64,000 nucleotides of DNA, from positions 1 to 64,000 of the forward strand of contig JAXITR010000003.1 of the NCBI GenBank assembly GCA_034679985.1, read 5' to 3'. The position numbers and the translations under genes are program-made. Within the stretch, counting starts at the first letter, position 1. Each line of letters starts with the position of its first letter. Positions 41,583 through 50,835 of the stretch are shown here, in pieces. The DNA is from CAMDTE01 sp034679985 (GTDB taxonomy: Bacteria; Bacteroidota; Bacteroidia; Flavobacteriales; Schleiferiaceae). Under the pieces are notes generated by a model that did no database searches, was not told where the DNA came from, and saw nothing but the letters and a program-made list of their open reading frames with translations.

Positions 41583-43568
41583 TCAGCTGCCCAGTTGGCT
41601 CCGAAAGCCCTCCAACTCCGCAGAAAGATCTTCCCACTGGGCGTAGGCGTGCTCCAAGGCCTTTTGCTTGTGCTCGTAGTCCGCGTACAGCGCGGGATTT
41701 TCCGCCAGAGCCGCCTTGTACCGTTCGCTGTCCGCCAAAAGGGCGTCCAGTTCCGCCAACGCCGCCTCCAGAGTGGCCACGTGCTCCTCGGTTTTCGCCA
41801 AGGCCGTCTCCGCAGTCTTCTTCTTTCGCTCCAGCTCCTTGATTTCTTCGCGTCCCAGGGCAGGTGCCGCCGGCGCAGCTTTACTGACCGCTTGGCCCGA
41901 CGCCCCTTTCGCATCTCCTTTTTTGGAAGAACCGTCGCCCTTTTCCAGCGCGCGCATGGAGTCCAATTGCCGCTGCTCCAAGAAAAACTCAATACCGCCC
42001 AAATACTGTTTGGTTTTGCCTTCCCGGAATTCAAACATCACGTCGCACAAACCGGCCATAAAATCCCGGTCGTGGGAAACCACCACCAGCGCGCCGTCGT
42101 ACTCCAAAAGTGCCTGCTTCAAAACGTCCTTGGCCCGCATGTCCAAGTGATTCGTGGGTTCGTCCAGCACCAAAACATTGATGGGATTCAGCATCAGCTG
42201 GCACAGTGCCAATCGGCCGCGTTCACCACCAGAGAGCACCTTCACTTTTTTCTCCACGTCGTCGCCCACAAACATGAACCGACCCAGCAGTTTACGAGCG
42301 TTCTTCCGCATTTCCTCCGGCGCCGCGTCTTCAATGGTGGAGAGTACCGTCCGGTCTCCGTCCAGCACTTCTGCTTGGTTCTGGGCGTAGTACCCCAACT
42401 TTACGTTGTGGCCCCACTCCACGGTGCCCCCGTGTTCCAGGCCTTCTGCCAAGATTTTCACGAGCGTAGACTTGCCCTGGCCGTTTTGGCCTACAAAACC
42501 CACTTTGCAGCCGCGCACCAATTCCATGTCCACGCCGCGCAGCACTTTTTTGGGACCGTAATCCTTCAGAATGCCGTTCAAACGCGCCACTACCTTGCCG
42601 GAATTCGGCGCTGGAGGGAAGGTAAACCGCATGGCACGCGTGTCCTCCTCGTCCACCTCCAGACGGTCCATTTTGTCCAGACGCTTGATCAAACTTTGCG
42701 CAAACGCCGCCTTGCTGGCCTTGGCCCTAAAGCGCTCAATGAGTTGCTCCGTTTGCTTGATTTCCTTCTCCTGATTGGCCTTTGCTTGGGCTTGTTTTTC
42801 GCGGATCTCCGCGCGCAAATCCAAGTACTTGAAGTACGGAACGTTGAAATCGTAGGCCTTGCCCAGCACCAACTCCAGTGTGCGGTTGGTGGCGTTGTTC
42901 ATGAACGTTCGGTCGTGGCTCACCAAAATGATGGCCTGCGGACTGTCTGCCAAAAACTTTTCCAGCCACAAAATGCTCTCAATGTCCAGGTGGTTCGTGG
43001 GTTCGTCCAGCAACAGCAAGTCGTTGGGCTGCAGCAAGATCTTCGCAAGCTCCACCCGCATTTGCCAGCCTCCGCTGAACGACTCCATCGGCTTTTCAAA
43101 ATCCGCAGGATTGAATCCAAGCCCAGTCAGAACTCGCTCCAAATCAGCCTGGTACGTATAACCGCCGCCCATCTGAAACGCCTCTTGGTTTTTGTGAAAC
43201 TCCTCAATGAGCTCCATGTAGCTGTCGGACTCGTAGTCCGTGCGCTCGGACATTTCGTTGGTCTGGCGCTCCAATTCAGCCTCCAAACGCTTGATTTCCT
43301 TGAAGCTCGACGCCGCCTCATCCCATACGCTGGTTCCTTTTACCGGCGGGATGTCCTGCGTCAGGAACCCAATGTTGAAGTTCGACGGTTTGGAAACATT
43401 TCCGCTGTCGGCCGCCAGCCGACCCGCCAATAGTTTCAATAAGGTGGACTTACCGGCGCCATTCCTGCCCACCAAACCGATTCGGTCACCGGGGTTCACT
43501 TGAAAAGAAATGGCTTGAAAAAGGTTGTCTCCCCCAAAAGAAAGACTCAGGTTATTTACACTCAGCAT
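41583..43568 (-). CDS. ABC-F family ATPase (ribosome-associated)
   Basis: A 661-residue protein with two ABC ATPase domains and no membrane segments. Domain 1 has GRNGAGKST and FSGGWQMRVELAK; domain 2 has GQNGQGKST and LSGGERGRLALCQ; both are followed by DEPTNHLD. The interdomain linker contains the ABC-F helix region, and the last ~110 residues form a charged coiled coil. ABC-F proteins act at the ribosomal E site in translation or antibiotic resistance; this is of the Uup/YdiF-like housekeeping type. A TACTTTTG box (43577-43584) is 8 nt before the start. Confidence 0.93.
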   Translation of the reverse strand: MLSVNNLSLSFGGDNLFQAISFQVNPGDRIGLVGRNGAGKSTLLKLLAGRLAADSGNVSKPSNFNIGFLTQDIPPVKGTSVWDEAASSFKEIKRLEAELERQTNEMSERTDYESDSYMELIEEFHKNQEAFQMGGGYTYQADLERVLTGLGFNPADFEKPMESFSGGWQMRVELAKILLQPNDLLLLDEPTNHLDIESILWLEKFLADSPQAIILVSHDRTFMNNATNRTLELVLGKAYDFNVPYFKYLDLRAEIREKQAQAKANQEKEIKQTEQLIERFRAKASKAAFAQSLIKRLDKMDRLEVDEEDTRAMRFTFPPAPNSGKVVARLNGILKDYGPKKVLRGVDMELVRGCKVGFVGQNGQGKSTLVKILAEGLEHGGTVEWGHNVKLGYYAQNQAEVLDGDRTVLSTIEDAAPEEMRKNARKLLGRFMFVGDDVEKKVKVLSGGERGRLALCQLMLNPINVLVLDEPTNHLDMRAKDVLKQALLEYDGALVVVSHDRDFMAGLCDVMFEFREGKTKQYLGGIEFFLEQRQLDSMRALEKGDGSSKKGDAKGASGQAVSKAAPAAPALGREEIKELERKKKTAETALAKTEEHVATLEAALAELDALLADSERYKAALAENPALYADYEHKQKALEHAYAQWEDLSAELEGFRSQLGS

Positions 43569-43576
43569 TGCGGTGA

Positions 43577-43616
43577 CAAAAGTAACACTTCGCCGCCCGC
43601 GCTGGGGTTACCTTTG
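43577..43616. promoter_or_regulatory. Divergent -7 boxes for ABC-F and DUF983 genes
   Basis: Minus-strand TACTTTTG at 43577-43584 serves the ABC-F gene and plus-strand TACCTTTG at 43609-43616 serves the DUF983 gene. Both are exact TAnnTTTG matches with 24 bp between them. Confidence 0.65.
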
Positions 43617-43640
43617 CATGGAATTACTAAATAAATAACC

Positions 43641-44081
43641 ATGGCATTTTCCAAGGGATCCAAGCTGTTCGGCATTGTGCGCAACAAATGTCCCCGATGC
43701 CACGAGGGGGACCTATTTACGAATCCCAATCCGTACAATTTGGCCCATTTTTCGGACATGCCCAAGCGGTGCCCCGTGTGCGACCAGTCCTACGAACCGG
43801 AACCCAATTTTTTCTACGGCGCCATGTACGTCAGCTACGGATACGCCGTGGCCCTGTTTGTTGCCACCTACATCGTGGCCAATTCGTGGCTCGGCCTGGG
43901 ACTTTGGCAGACCGTTGGAGCTTTGGGCGTGGTTTCCCTGTTGGGCCCGTTCCTGTTCCGACTCAGCCGCAGTACTTATTTTCACCTCTTTGTGCACTTT
44001 GACCCGGAAGCAGCAGAAGAACACAGAGCCGTTCAAACCGATCACTCCACCAACGCACCAGCACCGGACACCAAGAGTTGA
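43641..44081 (+). CDS. DUF983 membrane protein with zinc-ribbon-like cysteines
   Basis: A 146-residue protein. The N-terminal part has two CxxC pairs, NKCPRCHEGDLF and KRCPVCDQSYEP, forming a likely zinc ribbon. Two transmembrane helices follow (YAVALFVATYIVANSWLGL and TVGALGVVSLLGPFLFRL). This is the conserved DUF983 layout; the biochemical role is unknown. The C-terminus is hydrophilic and overlaps the convergent oxidoreductase gene by 40 bp. Confidence 0.85.
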   Translation: MAFSKGSKLFGIVRNKCPRCHEGDLFTNPNPYNLAHFSDMPKRCPVCDQSYEPEPNFFYGAMYVSYGYAVALFVATYIVANSWLGLGLWQTVGALGVVSLLGPFLFRLSRSTYFHLFVHFDPEAAEEHRAVQTDHSTNAPAPDTKS

Positions 44082-45088
44082 TGTGCCTTGAGCGGAGCCA
44101 ACAACCCGCCGCGACTGCCCAAACCATTGAGAACCCCCAGCCCCGGGTGTTCCGGATGCCAGCCCACCAATATTTCTCGTGATTTGCGTGCGGGCCGAAC
44201 ACCGCACCAGTGGTTGACCACTTCGTACGGCAACGAAACCACACTCCGCAACCAAGCCTCCAACTCTTCCCTCCCGGACGGTGTAGGTTGAGGGTCCTCC
44301 AGGCCGTCCCAAGCGTAGGTTGCGCCCACTTTGTAGCAATCCGGTCCCTGTGCCCGATCCGGCAAAAGGAAATGCCGTGCGTGCAGGGGTCGATTCAAGC
44401 CCAAACCCGGTAGGTGCACGTCCAACCCTTCGCCGCGCACCAGTGCCCAGCCCAAGTCTCCCCAATAGGTTTCCGTAAGTGGTGCTCGCGGTCCTTCGCA
44501 CAACACGATCTTTCGAGCCCGGATCATCACGCGTCCCGACGCGTCGAATGCCTCCCAGAACCCATTGGTTGGCGCCAACCTTTGCACCGCGCCCAGAACC
44601 AGGCGGTCTTCCAATACGCGGCGTGCTGCCTCTAAATACGCCAAAGGCATCAACCGACCACTCGTCCGAACATACCCCAGCCGATGAAGCATCAAATATT
44701 TGTTTGAATTCGCCTCGGTTTCCGCATCCAGCAGTTCCGCAAATCCAGGACGCTCGGCCAGCAGATTCCAATCCAAATCGTCTTGAACTGTGGCCAAATG
44801 CTCCGCAACGGGGGTGGGTTCAAATACCTGCGTGCGGGTTGTGTGCTCCAACCAAGAAAAGAGATCCACCGCGTGCTCCCAAGCCAATTTGGCGTCGGAC
44901 ACCATTCGCCTGCGCTTCAGTACCAAGGGATTGATCAGCCCAGACGCCACTCGCGAAGCTACCGGGAAGTTGGGATCCTCATCCAGTACAACGCCCACGT
45001 TTAAACCGAGTCGTTGGGCCTGCAGGGCCACTGCTGCCCCGGCAAATCCGAAACCAACCACCGCCAAGTCGTACGTGGGTGTGTTCAT
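44042..45088 (-). CDS. FAD-dependent oxidoreductase (DAO family)
   Basis: A 348-residue flavoprotein. The dinucleotide-binding loop is LAVVGFGFAGAAVALQAQRL at the N-terminus. The conserved SRVASGLINPLVLKRRR block follows, and near the C-terminus come WCGVRPARKSREILVG and GVLNGLGSRGGLLAPL, both typical of the D-amino-acid-oxidase/glycine-oxidase fold. The substrate is not assignable. The start at 45088 begins at the Rossmann strand; an ATG at 45118 adds unrelated residues. Confidence 0.85.
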   Translation of the reverse strand: MNTPTYDLAVVGFGFAGAAVALQAQRLGLNVGVVLDEDPNFPVASRVASGLINPLVLKRRRMVSDAKLAWEHAVDLFSWLEHTTRTQVFEPTPVAEHLATVQDDLDWNLLAERPGFAELLDAETEANSNKYLMLHRLGYVRTSGRLMPLAYLEAARRVLEDRLVLGAVQRLAPTNGFWEAFDASGRVMIRARKIVLCEGPRAPLTETYWGDLGWALVRGEGLDVHLPGLGLNRPLHARHFLLPDRAQGPDCYKVGATYAWDGLEDPQPTPSGREELEAWLRSVVSLPYEVVNHWCGVRPARKSREILVGWHPEHPGLGVLNGLGSRGGLLAPLKAHQLLVSGAGALVE

Positions 45089-45116
45089 GGAGCAATGTGT
45101 TTCAAAATGCAACAGC

Positions 45117-45162
45117 AAAAAAAAGGCCCGAATTCGCCTCCCTAAGGATTTGGATTCGGGCC
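45117..45162 (-). terminator. Terminator of the T9SS operon after gldN
   Basis: GGCCCGAAT (45125-45133) pairs exactly with ATTCGGGCC (45154-45162). On the minus strand the stem is followed by an eight-T run (45117-45124). It separates gldN from the next minus-strand gene. Confidence 0.8.
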
Positions 45163-45181
45163 CAAGATTTTTCCGACGGAA

Positions 45182-46027
45182 TTAGAATTCCCACAAATCG
45201 TGCTCGTAGTTGCGCAGTTTGTCCTTGATGGCTTGAGATTCCAAAAGCTGGCCCATGGGGCTACCTTTCTTGTACTCCTCAATGCTTCGGTCGTACGTAT
45301 TGTCTTCCTTGGTTATGCGTGCATTGAAGTAACGCATAGCCATGATTTGATCAAAAGATAGACGAGTGTGGTTGTTGTAAGGGTTGTAGGCAATGTTGGT
45401 AGCCAGTGCTTGACGCGCGTCTGGAAACCAGATCCAGAACGCGTTGTAAATCTCACCCGTTCCAGGCTCCTTTACCAATGGAGAAATACCAATGATGCGG
45501 CTTTTCATTTCTCCTCGCTGTTTGTCAAAATACCAATCGGATTTCAAATCCCACGCCACCACGTTGGGGGCTTTGATTTGAATGGAATCGATGTTCAGGA
45601 TGATGGAGGGGTCGTCCGGATCGCGAATGGTATCTACACGGGTCAAAATGGCAAAAACCTCCTCGTTCGTCAATGGAATTTCAAACTTGTCGTCGCGAAA
45701 CACTTCGCGAATGGTGCCTTCCACCAAAATTCCGTCGCGAACCACATCAAACAAGGATTTGCGGTCCGGCTGCGGCTTCACGGGGTAGTACAACGGGTGG
45801 TTGATCTTCTCGCGCATGTCAATACGCTCCCAGTGGCGCGCAGACCACATGATGTCGTCTTGACGCAAGAAGGTGTATTCCACGGGCTTGGAATTGACGA
45901 AGTGCATTTGTGCTTTGGGCACAATGCCGTCGTCTTCAGGCGTCAAAACCTGTGCCTGTGCGGTCTGCACACCTCCAAAAATGAGGGCAGCAGCTGCAAG
46001 GGAAAGGTAGAAGCGGTTTGTTTTCAT
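45182..46027 (-). CDS. gldN: T9SS ring protein GldN (PorN)
   Basis: A 281-residue exported protein with signal peptide (FYLSLAAAALIFGGVQTAQAQ). It has the GldN blocks IMWSARHWERIDMREKINHP, LFDVVRDGILVEG, DWYFDKQRGEMKSRIIGISP and LSFDQIMAMRYFNARI. GldN/PorN forms the periplasmic ring with GldK on the inner face of the outer membrane in the type IX secretion system. It is last in the gldKLMN operon. Confidence 0.96.
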   Translation of the reverse strand: MKTNRFYLSLAAAALIFGGVQTAQAQVLTPEDDGIVPKAQMHFVNSKPVEYTFLRQDDIMWSARHWERIDMREKINHPLYYPVKPQPDRKSLFDVVRDGILVEGTIREVFRDDKFEIPLTNEEVFAILTRVDTIRDPDDPSIILNIDSIQIKAPNVVAWDLKSDWYFDKQRGEMKSRIIGISPLVKEPGTGEIYNAFWIWFPDARQALATNIAYNPYNNHTRLSFDQIMAMRYFNARITKEDNTYDRSIEEYKKGSPMGQLLESQAIKDKLRNYEHDLWEF

Positions 46028-46043
46028 GGCGAGTCGCCTTAAA

Positions 46044-47564
46044 TTATTGTACGTCGATCGAAATGTTGCCCACGTTGCTCACGCGCGATCCGTTGGGCGT
46101 AGTGGCCACGATTTTACGGATCGTTACCGAAGCACCGGGCTTCAAGCGTTGGATCAGTTCGCGGGTGTTGTTGTCAAACGTGCTGCCTTTAACTTGAATC
46201 GGAGGTTGGCCTTCGATTTTAACTTCAGCAGATACGACCTTCAAAGGCAATTCAAACGGGAAGTCAACGTATTCGGCTTCAATGGGAGCCTTGGCCAACG
46301 ATGAGGTTGACATGACACCACTGGATTTACGGAACACCATACCGGAGGCCATAGGAAGACCCTTGATGCGGAATTCCTTGCTTCCCACTTTTCGCAGTTT
46401 GCCGTTTTCCTCCACACTCACGTTCACCATCATGGTTTTGCCTTCCACCTTGGTCACGTCGGCAATGTAGTTGCCGTTTTTACCGGATATGCCGGGCCCA
46501 GAAACGCGCAAAGAAGAGGGCGCTACACCGGGAACGGATACCTCAAGAGGGTTCTCTACGTTGCGGTAGAAAACGTTCATCTTCGAAGGAGAAATAACCG
46601 AAGAGGGAGGAGATACCGTGTACTTAATTTCGGCTTGGTAGGTTTTGTCGCCTCCGGGCAAGGAAATGGTCACCATTTTCTTTACTTCGCCGTTGCCGGT
46701 TCCCTGGATGCTGACTTTACCTACGCCTTCTTTCACTTCCTTCACGGCAATGCCGGAGAACTGAGGATTGCGGCTGTTGTCGTAAGCGGCCAAAAACACA
46801 TCGGCTTCGTAGAAATCACCCTGCTGGATGTAGGTTCCGTTGGTGGGCATGACCACTGCCTTTACGTTGTCAAACTTCAACGTATTGGCGTCGATCTGGC
46901 TGTACAAGTGATCAACAACCTTAGATTCCGTACGGCGAACGCGGGATTGAAGGTCCGTCAAAAACGGAATCACACCGGCCAAAGGCAATTCAGAAAACGT
47001 AGCTTTCTCCCAAGACATCTTGGTACCTTCTTCCGTAACATCTTCGAAATTAAAGGTTTCCTTGATGGTGGCAATAAGGGCAGCATCTCCATCAGCTTCC
47101 TTGATCATGGCTTCACGAAATGCGGTCAAACGCTCTTTGATTTCCTTTGCCTTGCCTTGACCTCCAACGGATTTATCCGCAACCAAATAGGCTTCACCAG
47201 CATCGCGGTTATCGCCACCTTTCAAGGTACCGGAACCGTCGGTGTTGTAACCGCCCGTTTCTTCGATCAAGAAGGTTTTGATGTTGGCGATTTCCTTGAC
47301 GATACCATCGGCCACGGACTTGACCTTCTGAGCTCGTTCGTTGATTGGAACGGCGCGTGGATTGTCTTTCATGGCGTTGGTAATCGCAGAATAGATTACT
47401 TCCGTTCCCTTGAAAACAGTTGCTACCGTTTCGTTCATTCCTTGATCCAATTTGGTCAAGACTTTAATGATATCCTTAGATACGTTTAACGCCAACATTG
47501 CAGTCAACACGAGGTACATCATGTTGATCATCTTTTGACGTGGTGACACCTTTCCGCCGGCCAT
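46044..47564 (-). CDS. gldM: T9SS motor protein GldM (PorM)
   Basis: A 506-residue bitopic protein. The N-terminus MAGGKVSPRQKMINMMYLVL runs into a single transmembrane helix with LTAMLALNVS. A long periplasmic part has helical and beta-sandwich domains, with ATFSELPLAGVIPFLTDLQ and VFYRNVENPLEVSVPGV as family blocks. GldM and GldL form the proton-driven rotary motor that powers T9SS and gliding; GldM reaches to the GldKN ring. Confidence 0.96.
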   Translation of the reverse strand: MAGGKVSPRQKMINMMYLVLTAMLALNVSKDIIKVLTKLDQGMNETVATVFKGTEVIYSAITNAMKDNPRAVPINERAQKVKSVADGIVKEIANIKTFLIEETGGYNTDGSGTLKGGDNRDAGEAYLVADKSVGGQGKAKEIKERLTAFREAMIKEADGDAALIATIKETFNFEDVTEEGTKMSWEKATFSELPLAGVIPFLTDLQSRVRRTESKVVDHLYSQIDANTLKFDNVKAVVMPTNGTYIQQGDFYEADVFLAAYDNSRNPQFSGIAVKEVKEGVGKVSIQGTGNGEVKKMVTISLPGGDKTYQAEIKYTVSPPSSVISPSKMNVFYRNVENPLEVSVPGVAPSSLRVSGPGISGKNGNYIADVTKVEGKTMMVNVSVEENGKLRKVGSKEFRIKGLPMASGMVFRKSSGVMSTSSLAKAPIEAEYVDFPFELPLKVVSAEVKIEGQPPIQVKGSTFDNNTRELIQRLKPGASVTIRKIVATTPNGSRVSNVGNISIDVQ

Positions 47565-47608
47565 GGTGCGTTATTTTACAGAGTTAATATCGAGGTAGAG
47601 CGTTCCTA

Positions 47609-48283
47609 TTAGTTTTTCGCGCCCATGGCTGCGAGCATGTTGCCGTAAACATTGTTCAAGGCACTCACGTTCTGTACCATCTTCGATACTTCTCCGGTCA
47701 GCTTCTCGGAATCGTTTACAGAAGCACCCAATTTCTCCATCAAGGAATTTTGAACCTCTACTTGGTTGGTAGTATTTTCCAATTGAACAGCGTACAAAGC
47801 ATTCAAGGCCTCCATGTTCTTGGCAGCAGTGCTCAGTTGGTTGCTGTAAGCTGCAGTTGCACCGGCTGCATCTACGGCAGTATTCAGTGAACCAGCGGTC
47901 TCGCTCAAACGACGCATGCCGTCGCCCAAAGATTGAATCAAGTCCGGACCGATTTTAGCTTCTTCCAGCATCTTGTCCAATTCCTGAGTAGGAGAGAGAT
48001 TGGAAGCAATGCGTGCTTTTTTTGAACCAGTAGAGGCAACTTCATCGCCTTCTGCCAATTCGGGGTAAACTCGGCTCCATTCGTAGTCGGTTGCAGGCTT
48101 TTCGAACGCGGAAATAAAGAAGATAACGGCTTCAGTTGTCAGACCGATGATCAACATCCAGTCAGCGCCCGGCATGTGCAAAATCTTAAACAAGGCACCC
48201 ATGATAACGACTGCTGCTCCCCAGCCGTAGAGTTTTGCCATGAAATTCTTGAACTTTTTGCCGTTGACGTCGATGAGTGCCAT
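47609..48283 (-). CDS. gldL: T9SS motor protein GldL (PorL)
   Basis: A 224-residue protein with two N-terminal transmembrane helices (AAVVIMGALFKILHM and WMLIIGLTTEAVIFFISAFE), including the conserved Glu in helix 2 thought to carry protons, and a cytoplasmic coiled-coil tail. It forms the stator-like pentamer around two GldM helices. The start and KFKNFMAKLYGWGAAVV are typical of the family. Confidence 0.96.
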   Translation of the reverse strand: MALIDVNGKKFKNFMAKLYGWGAAVVIMGALFKILHMPGADWMLIIGLTTEAVIFFISAFEKPATDYEWSRVYPELAEGDEVASTGSKKARIASNLSPTQELDKMLEEAKIGPDLIQSLGDGMRRLSETAGSLNTAVDAAGATAAYSNQLSTAAKNMEALNALYAVQLENTTNQVEVQNSLMEKLGASVNDSEKLTGEVSKMVQNVSALNNVYGNMLAAMGAKN

Positions 48284-48341
48284 ACGAATGAAGGGTGTTA
48301 GGGTTGAATAGGTTGAGAGTTCGAATAAAAGAAAATAGGCT

Positions 48342-49763
48342 TTAGAAATCGCGTAAGTCGCGTCCCAAGAAGCTCTGTACGGTGCGGAATCCTACGAAGC
48401 TTTTGGAGGTATCCTGGTATTCGTAGCTGCGCGAACCGTTTTGCATGAAATGCGCAATGTCTTTCCAAGATCCGCCGCGGATAACTTTGCGCTTCAGGGT
48501 TTCTGAATCACCTTCTTTGGCGTTGTACTTGTAATCGGGGTTGAAGTCTGCTACGTAGTAGTAGGATGCTTCTTCCCATGCGGTGCTTGTCCACTCGGCA
48601 ACGTTACCTGCCATGCAGTACAAACCAAAGCCGTTTGGCTGGTAGGAGGTTGCTTTCACGGGGTGGAAACCACCGTCGGCAACCAGGTTACCGCGTGAAG
48701 GTTTGAAGTTCGCCAAGAAACAGCCAGAGCTGTTGGTGGCATACGGTCCGCCCCACGGGTACGTGGTCAGTTCGCGGCCACCTCGTGAAGCGTATTCCCA
48801 CTCAGACTCCGTAGGAAGACGGAATTCGTGCTCCTGCATGTCGTCGTTGGCGCGCAAGAATTCACTGCGGTATTTGGTTCTCCAGTTGGCGAAAGCAACG
48901 GCTTGCTTCCAGTTCACGCCCACAACCGGGTAGTTGTCGTAAGCAGGATGCCAGAAGTACTTATCGTGCATGGTTTCGTTGAAAGAGTAGGTAAAGTCAG
49001 CGATCCAAACCAATGTATCTGGGTAAACGTTGATGATTTCCTTCTCAAAGAACGAAGAGCGATCGGAAATTTGCTTGCCGTCCTTAACATAATCACGGTA
49101 GGAGAAAGGCTTGTTGGGATCTTCAGCGTCTTTGAAGTTGAACTCAGCCCGGTTGCTCTTGCGAGCAGCCTTCTGTTTGTCCATCCAGAAGTACAAATAA
49201 TTCAATTGACGCGCGTCAACCATACGTCCGCCCATGAAAATCTCCTCTGGAGCCAGGTACAGACTTTCGATCACCTCCGTGTATTCGGCGGAAGGATACC
49301 TACGCGTATCGTAGGTCAGGGTAGGTTTCCAATCAAGGTGCGTTTGCATGGAATCCGGGTAGTTCAAACCAACGTATTCTTCAAAAAACGTTGGGTTTTC
49401 CATGTCCGCGTAGTTGATGTACTCGTACTCCTCTACCATGGCCTCGGCCAAACGGTAGCGCAGGATGGAATCACGCACCCAGTAAACGAACTGACGGTAC
49501 TCGTTGTTGGTGATTTCGGTTTCGTCCATGTAGAAGGCAGAAACAGAAACTGTTTTCGTAGGAGCCGTCAATCCAAAGGGAACGTCCACGTCGGTATTGC
49601 CCATGTTGAAGGAGCCTTGAGGAACGTAAACCATTCCGAAGGGGTCCGACGGGTACCATTCAGGACGATTCTGAACCCCGACGAGTTCGCCGTGGTCAGA
49701 GCCGGAGCACGCGGCCAACAAAGCGGCAGCAGCGATACTCAGGAACGAAATCCGTTTTTTCAT
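48342..49763 (-). CDS. gldK: T9SS ring lipoprotein GldK (PorK)
   Basis: A 473-residue lipoprotein (MKKRISFLSIAAAALLAAC). The mature part has a formylglycine-generating-enzyme/sulfatase-modifying-factor fold: MVYVPQGSFNMGNTD, FYMDETEITNNEYRQFVYW, RLPTESEWEYASRGG and KVIRGGSWKD. It is catalytically unrelated to FGE in T9SS and forms the outer-membrane-associated GldKN ring. The start at 49763 is set by the lipoprotein signal; a longer frame from 49865 overlaps porP. Confidence 0.96.
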   Translation of the reverse strand: MKKRISFLSIAAAALLAACSGSDHGELVGVQNRPEWYPSDPFGMVYVPQGSFNMGNTDVDVPFGLTAPTKTVSVSAFYMDETEITNNEYRQFVYWVRDSILRYRLAEAMVEEYEYINYADMENPTFFEEYVGLNYPDSMQTHLDWKPTLTYDTRRYPSAEYTEVIESLYLAPEEIFMGGRMVDARQLNYLYFWMDKQKAARKSNRAEFNFKDAEDPNKPFSYRDYVKDGKQISDRSSFFEKEIINVYPDTLVWIADFTYSFNETMHDKYFWHPAYDNYPVVGVNWKQAVAFANWRTKYRSEFLRANDDMQEHEFRLPTESEWEYASRGGRELTTYPWGGPYATNSSGCFLANFKPSRGNLVADGGFHPVKATSYQPNGFGLYCMAGNVAEWTSTAWEEASYYYVADFNPDYKYNAKEGDSETLKRKVIRGGSWKDIAHFMQNGSRSYEYQDTSKSFVGFRTVQSFLGRDLRDF

Positions 49764-49812
49764 GCGGTAGGAATTGAGCTGTTGAAGTGATAACGCAAAA
49801 AAGCCTGCGATA

Positions 49813-50775
49813 TTACAAAAAAATTGGGGTTCGGTAACTGCCTTTGATGCGCGGCGGGATTTCAATGGTGAATTGGTAGTTCACAAAAATCTCGTGCGAT
49901 CCCCCGTTGTAGGCACGTAGGGGAGACGTGTTGATGTCGTAACTGTAGCTGACGCGGAGGGACGGCATTACTTGGTAACCGGCCATTAAGGAAACGGCAT
50001 CGTTGACGCGCAGGCCCAATCCGCCGTAAATTTTGTCTTGCACCACGGCGTTGAAGTTCAAGTCGGTGTGGAAATTTTGAGACGAGGCGTCTGTGCGGAA
50101 CAAGGCGGACGGTGCAAAACGAATTCCGGGAAGCGTGGCCAATTCAAATTGGTAACCGCCCATGAGGTAGTAGTGCATTACGCTGCGGTAAGCAGCCGTG
50201 CCGCCACCCAAGCCCGGAAGGTTTTGGGTGCTCTGAAGCAATCGGGAGGATGACAACCCGGCGAACCACTGATCGGTGGAGTAGTAAGCGCCAAAATTCA
50301 ATTCCGGAGCCATGGCTTGAGCCGTTGGGTTCATGACAGCGGGGTCGTTGGACCCGGCGCCACCGTCGGGAAAAATCCATTGCGCATTGCGCACGTTTTT
50401 GTTGCGGAAGTCAACGGAAAGACCGATGCCCAATTTGCCCGGACCCACATACGTTTGGTAGGCGTAGCCCAACGCAGCAGAAATATCCTGGAAGAATCCG
50501 ATTTGGTCGTTGGTAATGTTGAGCATGACTCCACCGTGCAATTTATCCACGGGGAGTTCGGCGTTGATGTTTTGAGTCACCGGTGCGTTGTCAAACCCAA
50601 CCCACTGGGTGCGGTGTCCAAAATTCAAAGAAATCGCGTCGGAATTTCCAGCCATGCCCGGATTGAAAAAGATCCGGTTGTGCATGTACTGAGTAAACTG
50701 CACGTCTTGTTGCGCGTGCAATTGTGCGGCTAAAATGCTGATAGCCAGAAGAAAGAGCCCCTTGATGCGGTTCAT
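49813..50775 (-). CDS. PorP/SprF-family outer-membrane protein
   Basis: A 320-residue barrel protein with signal peptide (GLFLLAISILAAQLHAQ). It has the typical block QDVQFTQYMHNRIFFNPGMA and ends in YQFTIEIPPRIKGSYRTPIF. PorP/SprF proteins anchor or attach T9SS cargo at the surface; the copy beside gldK is the one tied to the core apparatus. A TACTTTTA box lies at 50784-50791, 8 nt before the ATG. Confidence 0.93.
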   Translation of the reverse strand: MNRIKGLFLLAISILAAQLHAQQDVQFTQYMHNRIFFNPGMAGNSDAISLNFGHRTQWVGFDNAPVTQNINAELPVDKLHGGVMLNITNDQIGFFQDISAALGYAYQTYVGPGKLGIGLSVDFRNKNVRNAQWIFPDGGAGSNDPAVMNPTAQAMAPELNFGAYYSTDQWFAGLSSSRLLQSTQNLPGLGGGTAAYRSVMHYYLMGGYQFELATLPGIRFAPSALFRTDASSQNFHTDLNFNAVVQDKIYGGLGLRVNDAVSLMAGYQVMPSLRVSYSYDINTSPLRAYNGGSHEIFVNYQFTIEIPPRIKGSYRTPIFL

Positions 50776-50820
50776 ACAGAGGCTAAAAGTAGGAATTTCC
50801 CATGAATTGTCAACAAGTCG

Positions 50821-50835
50821 TTGTGAATTTCACAA
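50821..50835. repeat. Perfect 15-bp palindrome TTGTGAA-T-TTCACAA
   Basis: The palindrome covers the stop codon of the arginase-fold gene, about 30 bp upstream of the porP -7 box. A second TTGT/ACAA pair lies beside it at 50807-50816. It could be an operator of the porP-gldKLMN unit or a weak terminator; no T-run follows. Confidence 0.35.

Noticed and set aside
41595..43433. 612-codon open frame antisense to the ABC-F gene
   Set aside because: Composition is a mirror of the ABC-F codons with no family motifs; the opposite strand has full Walker and signature motifs.
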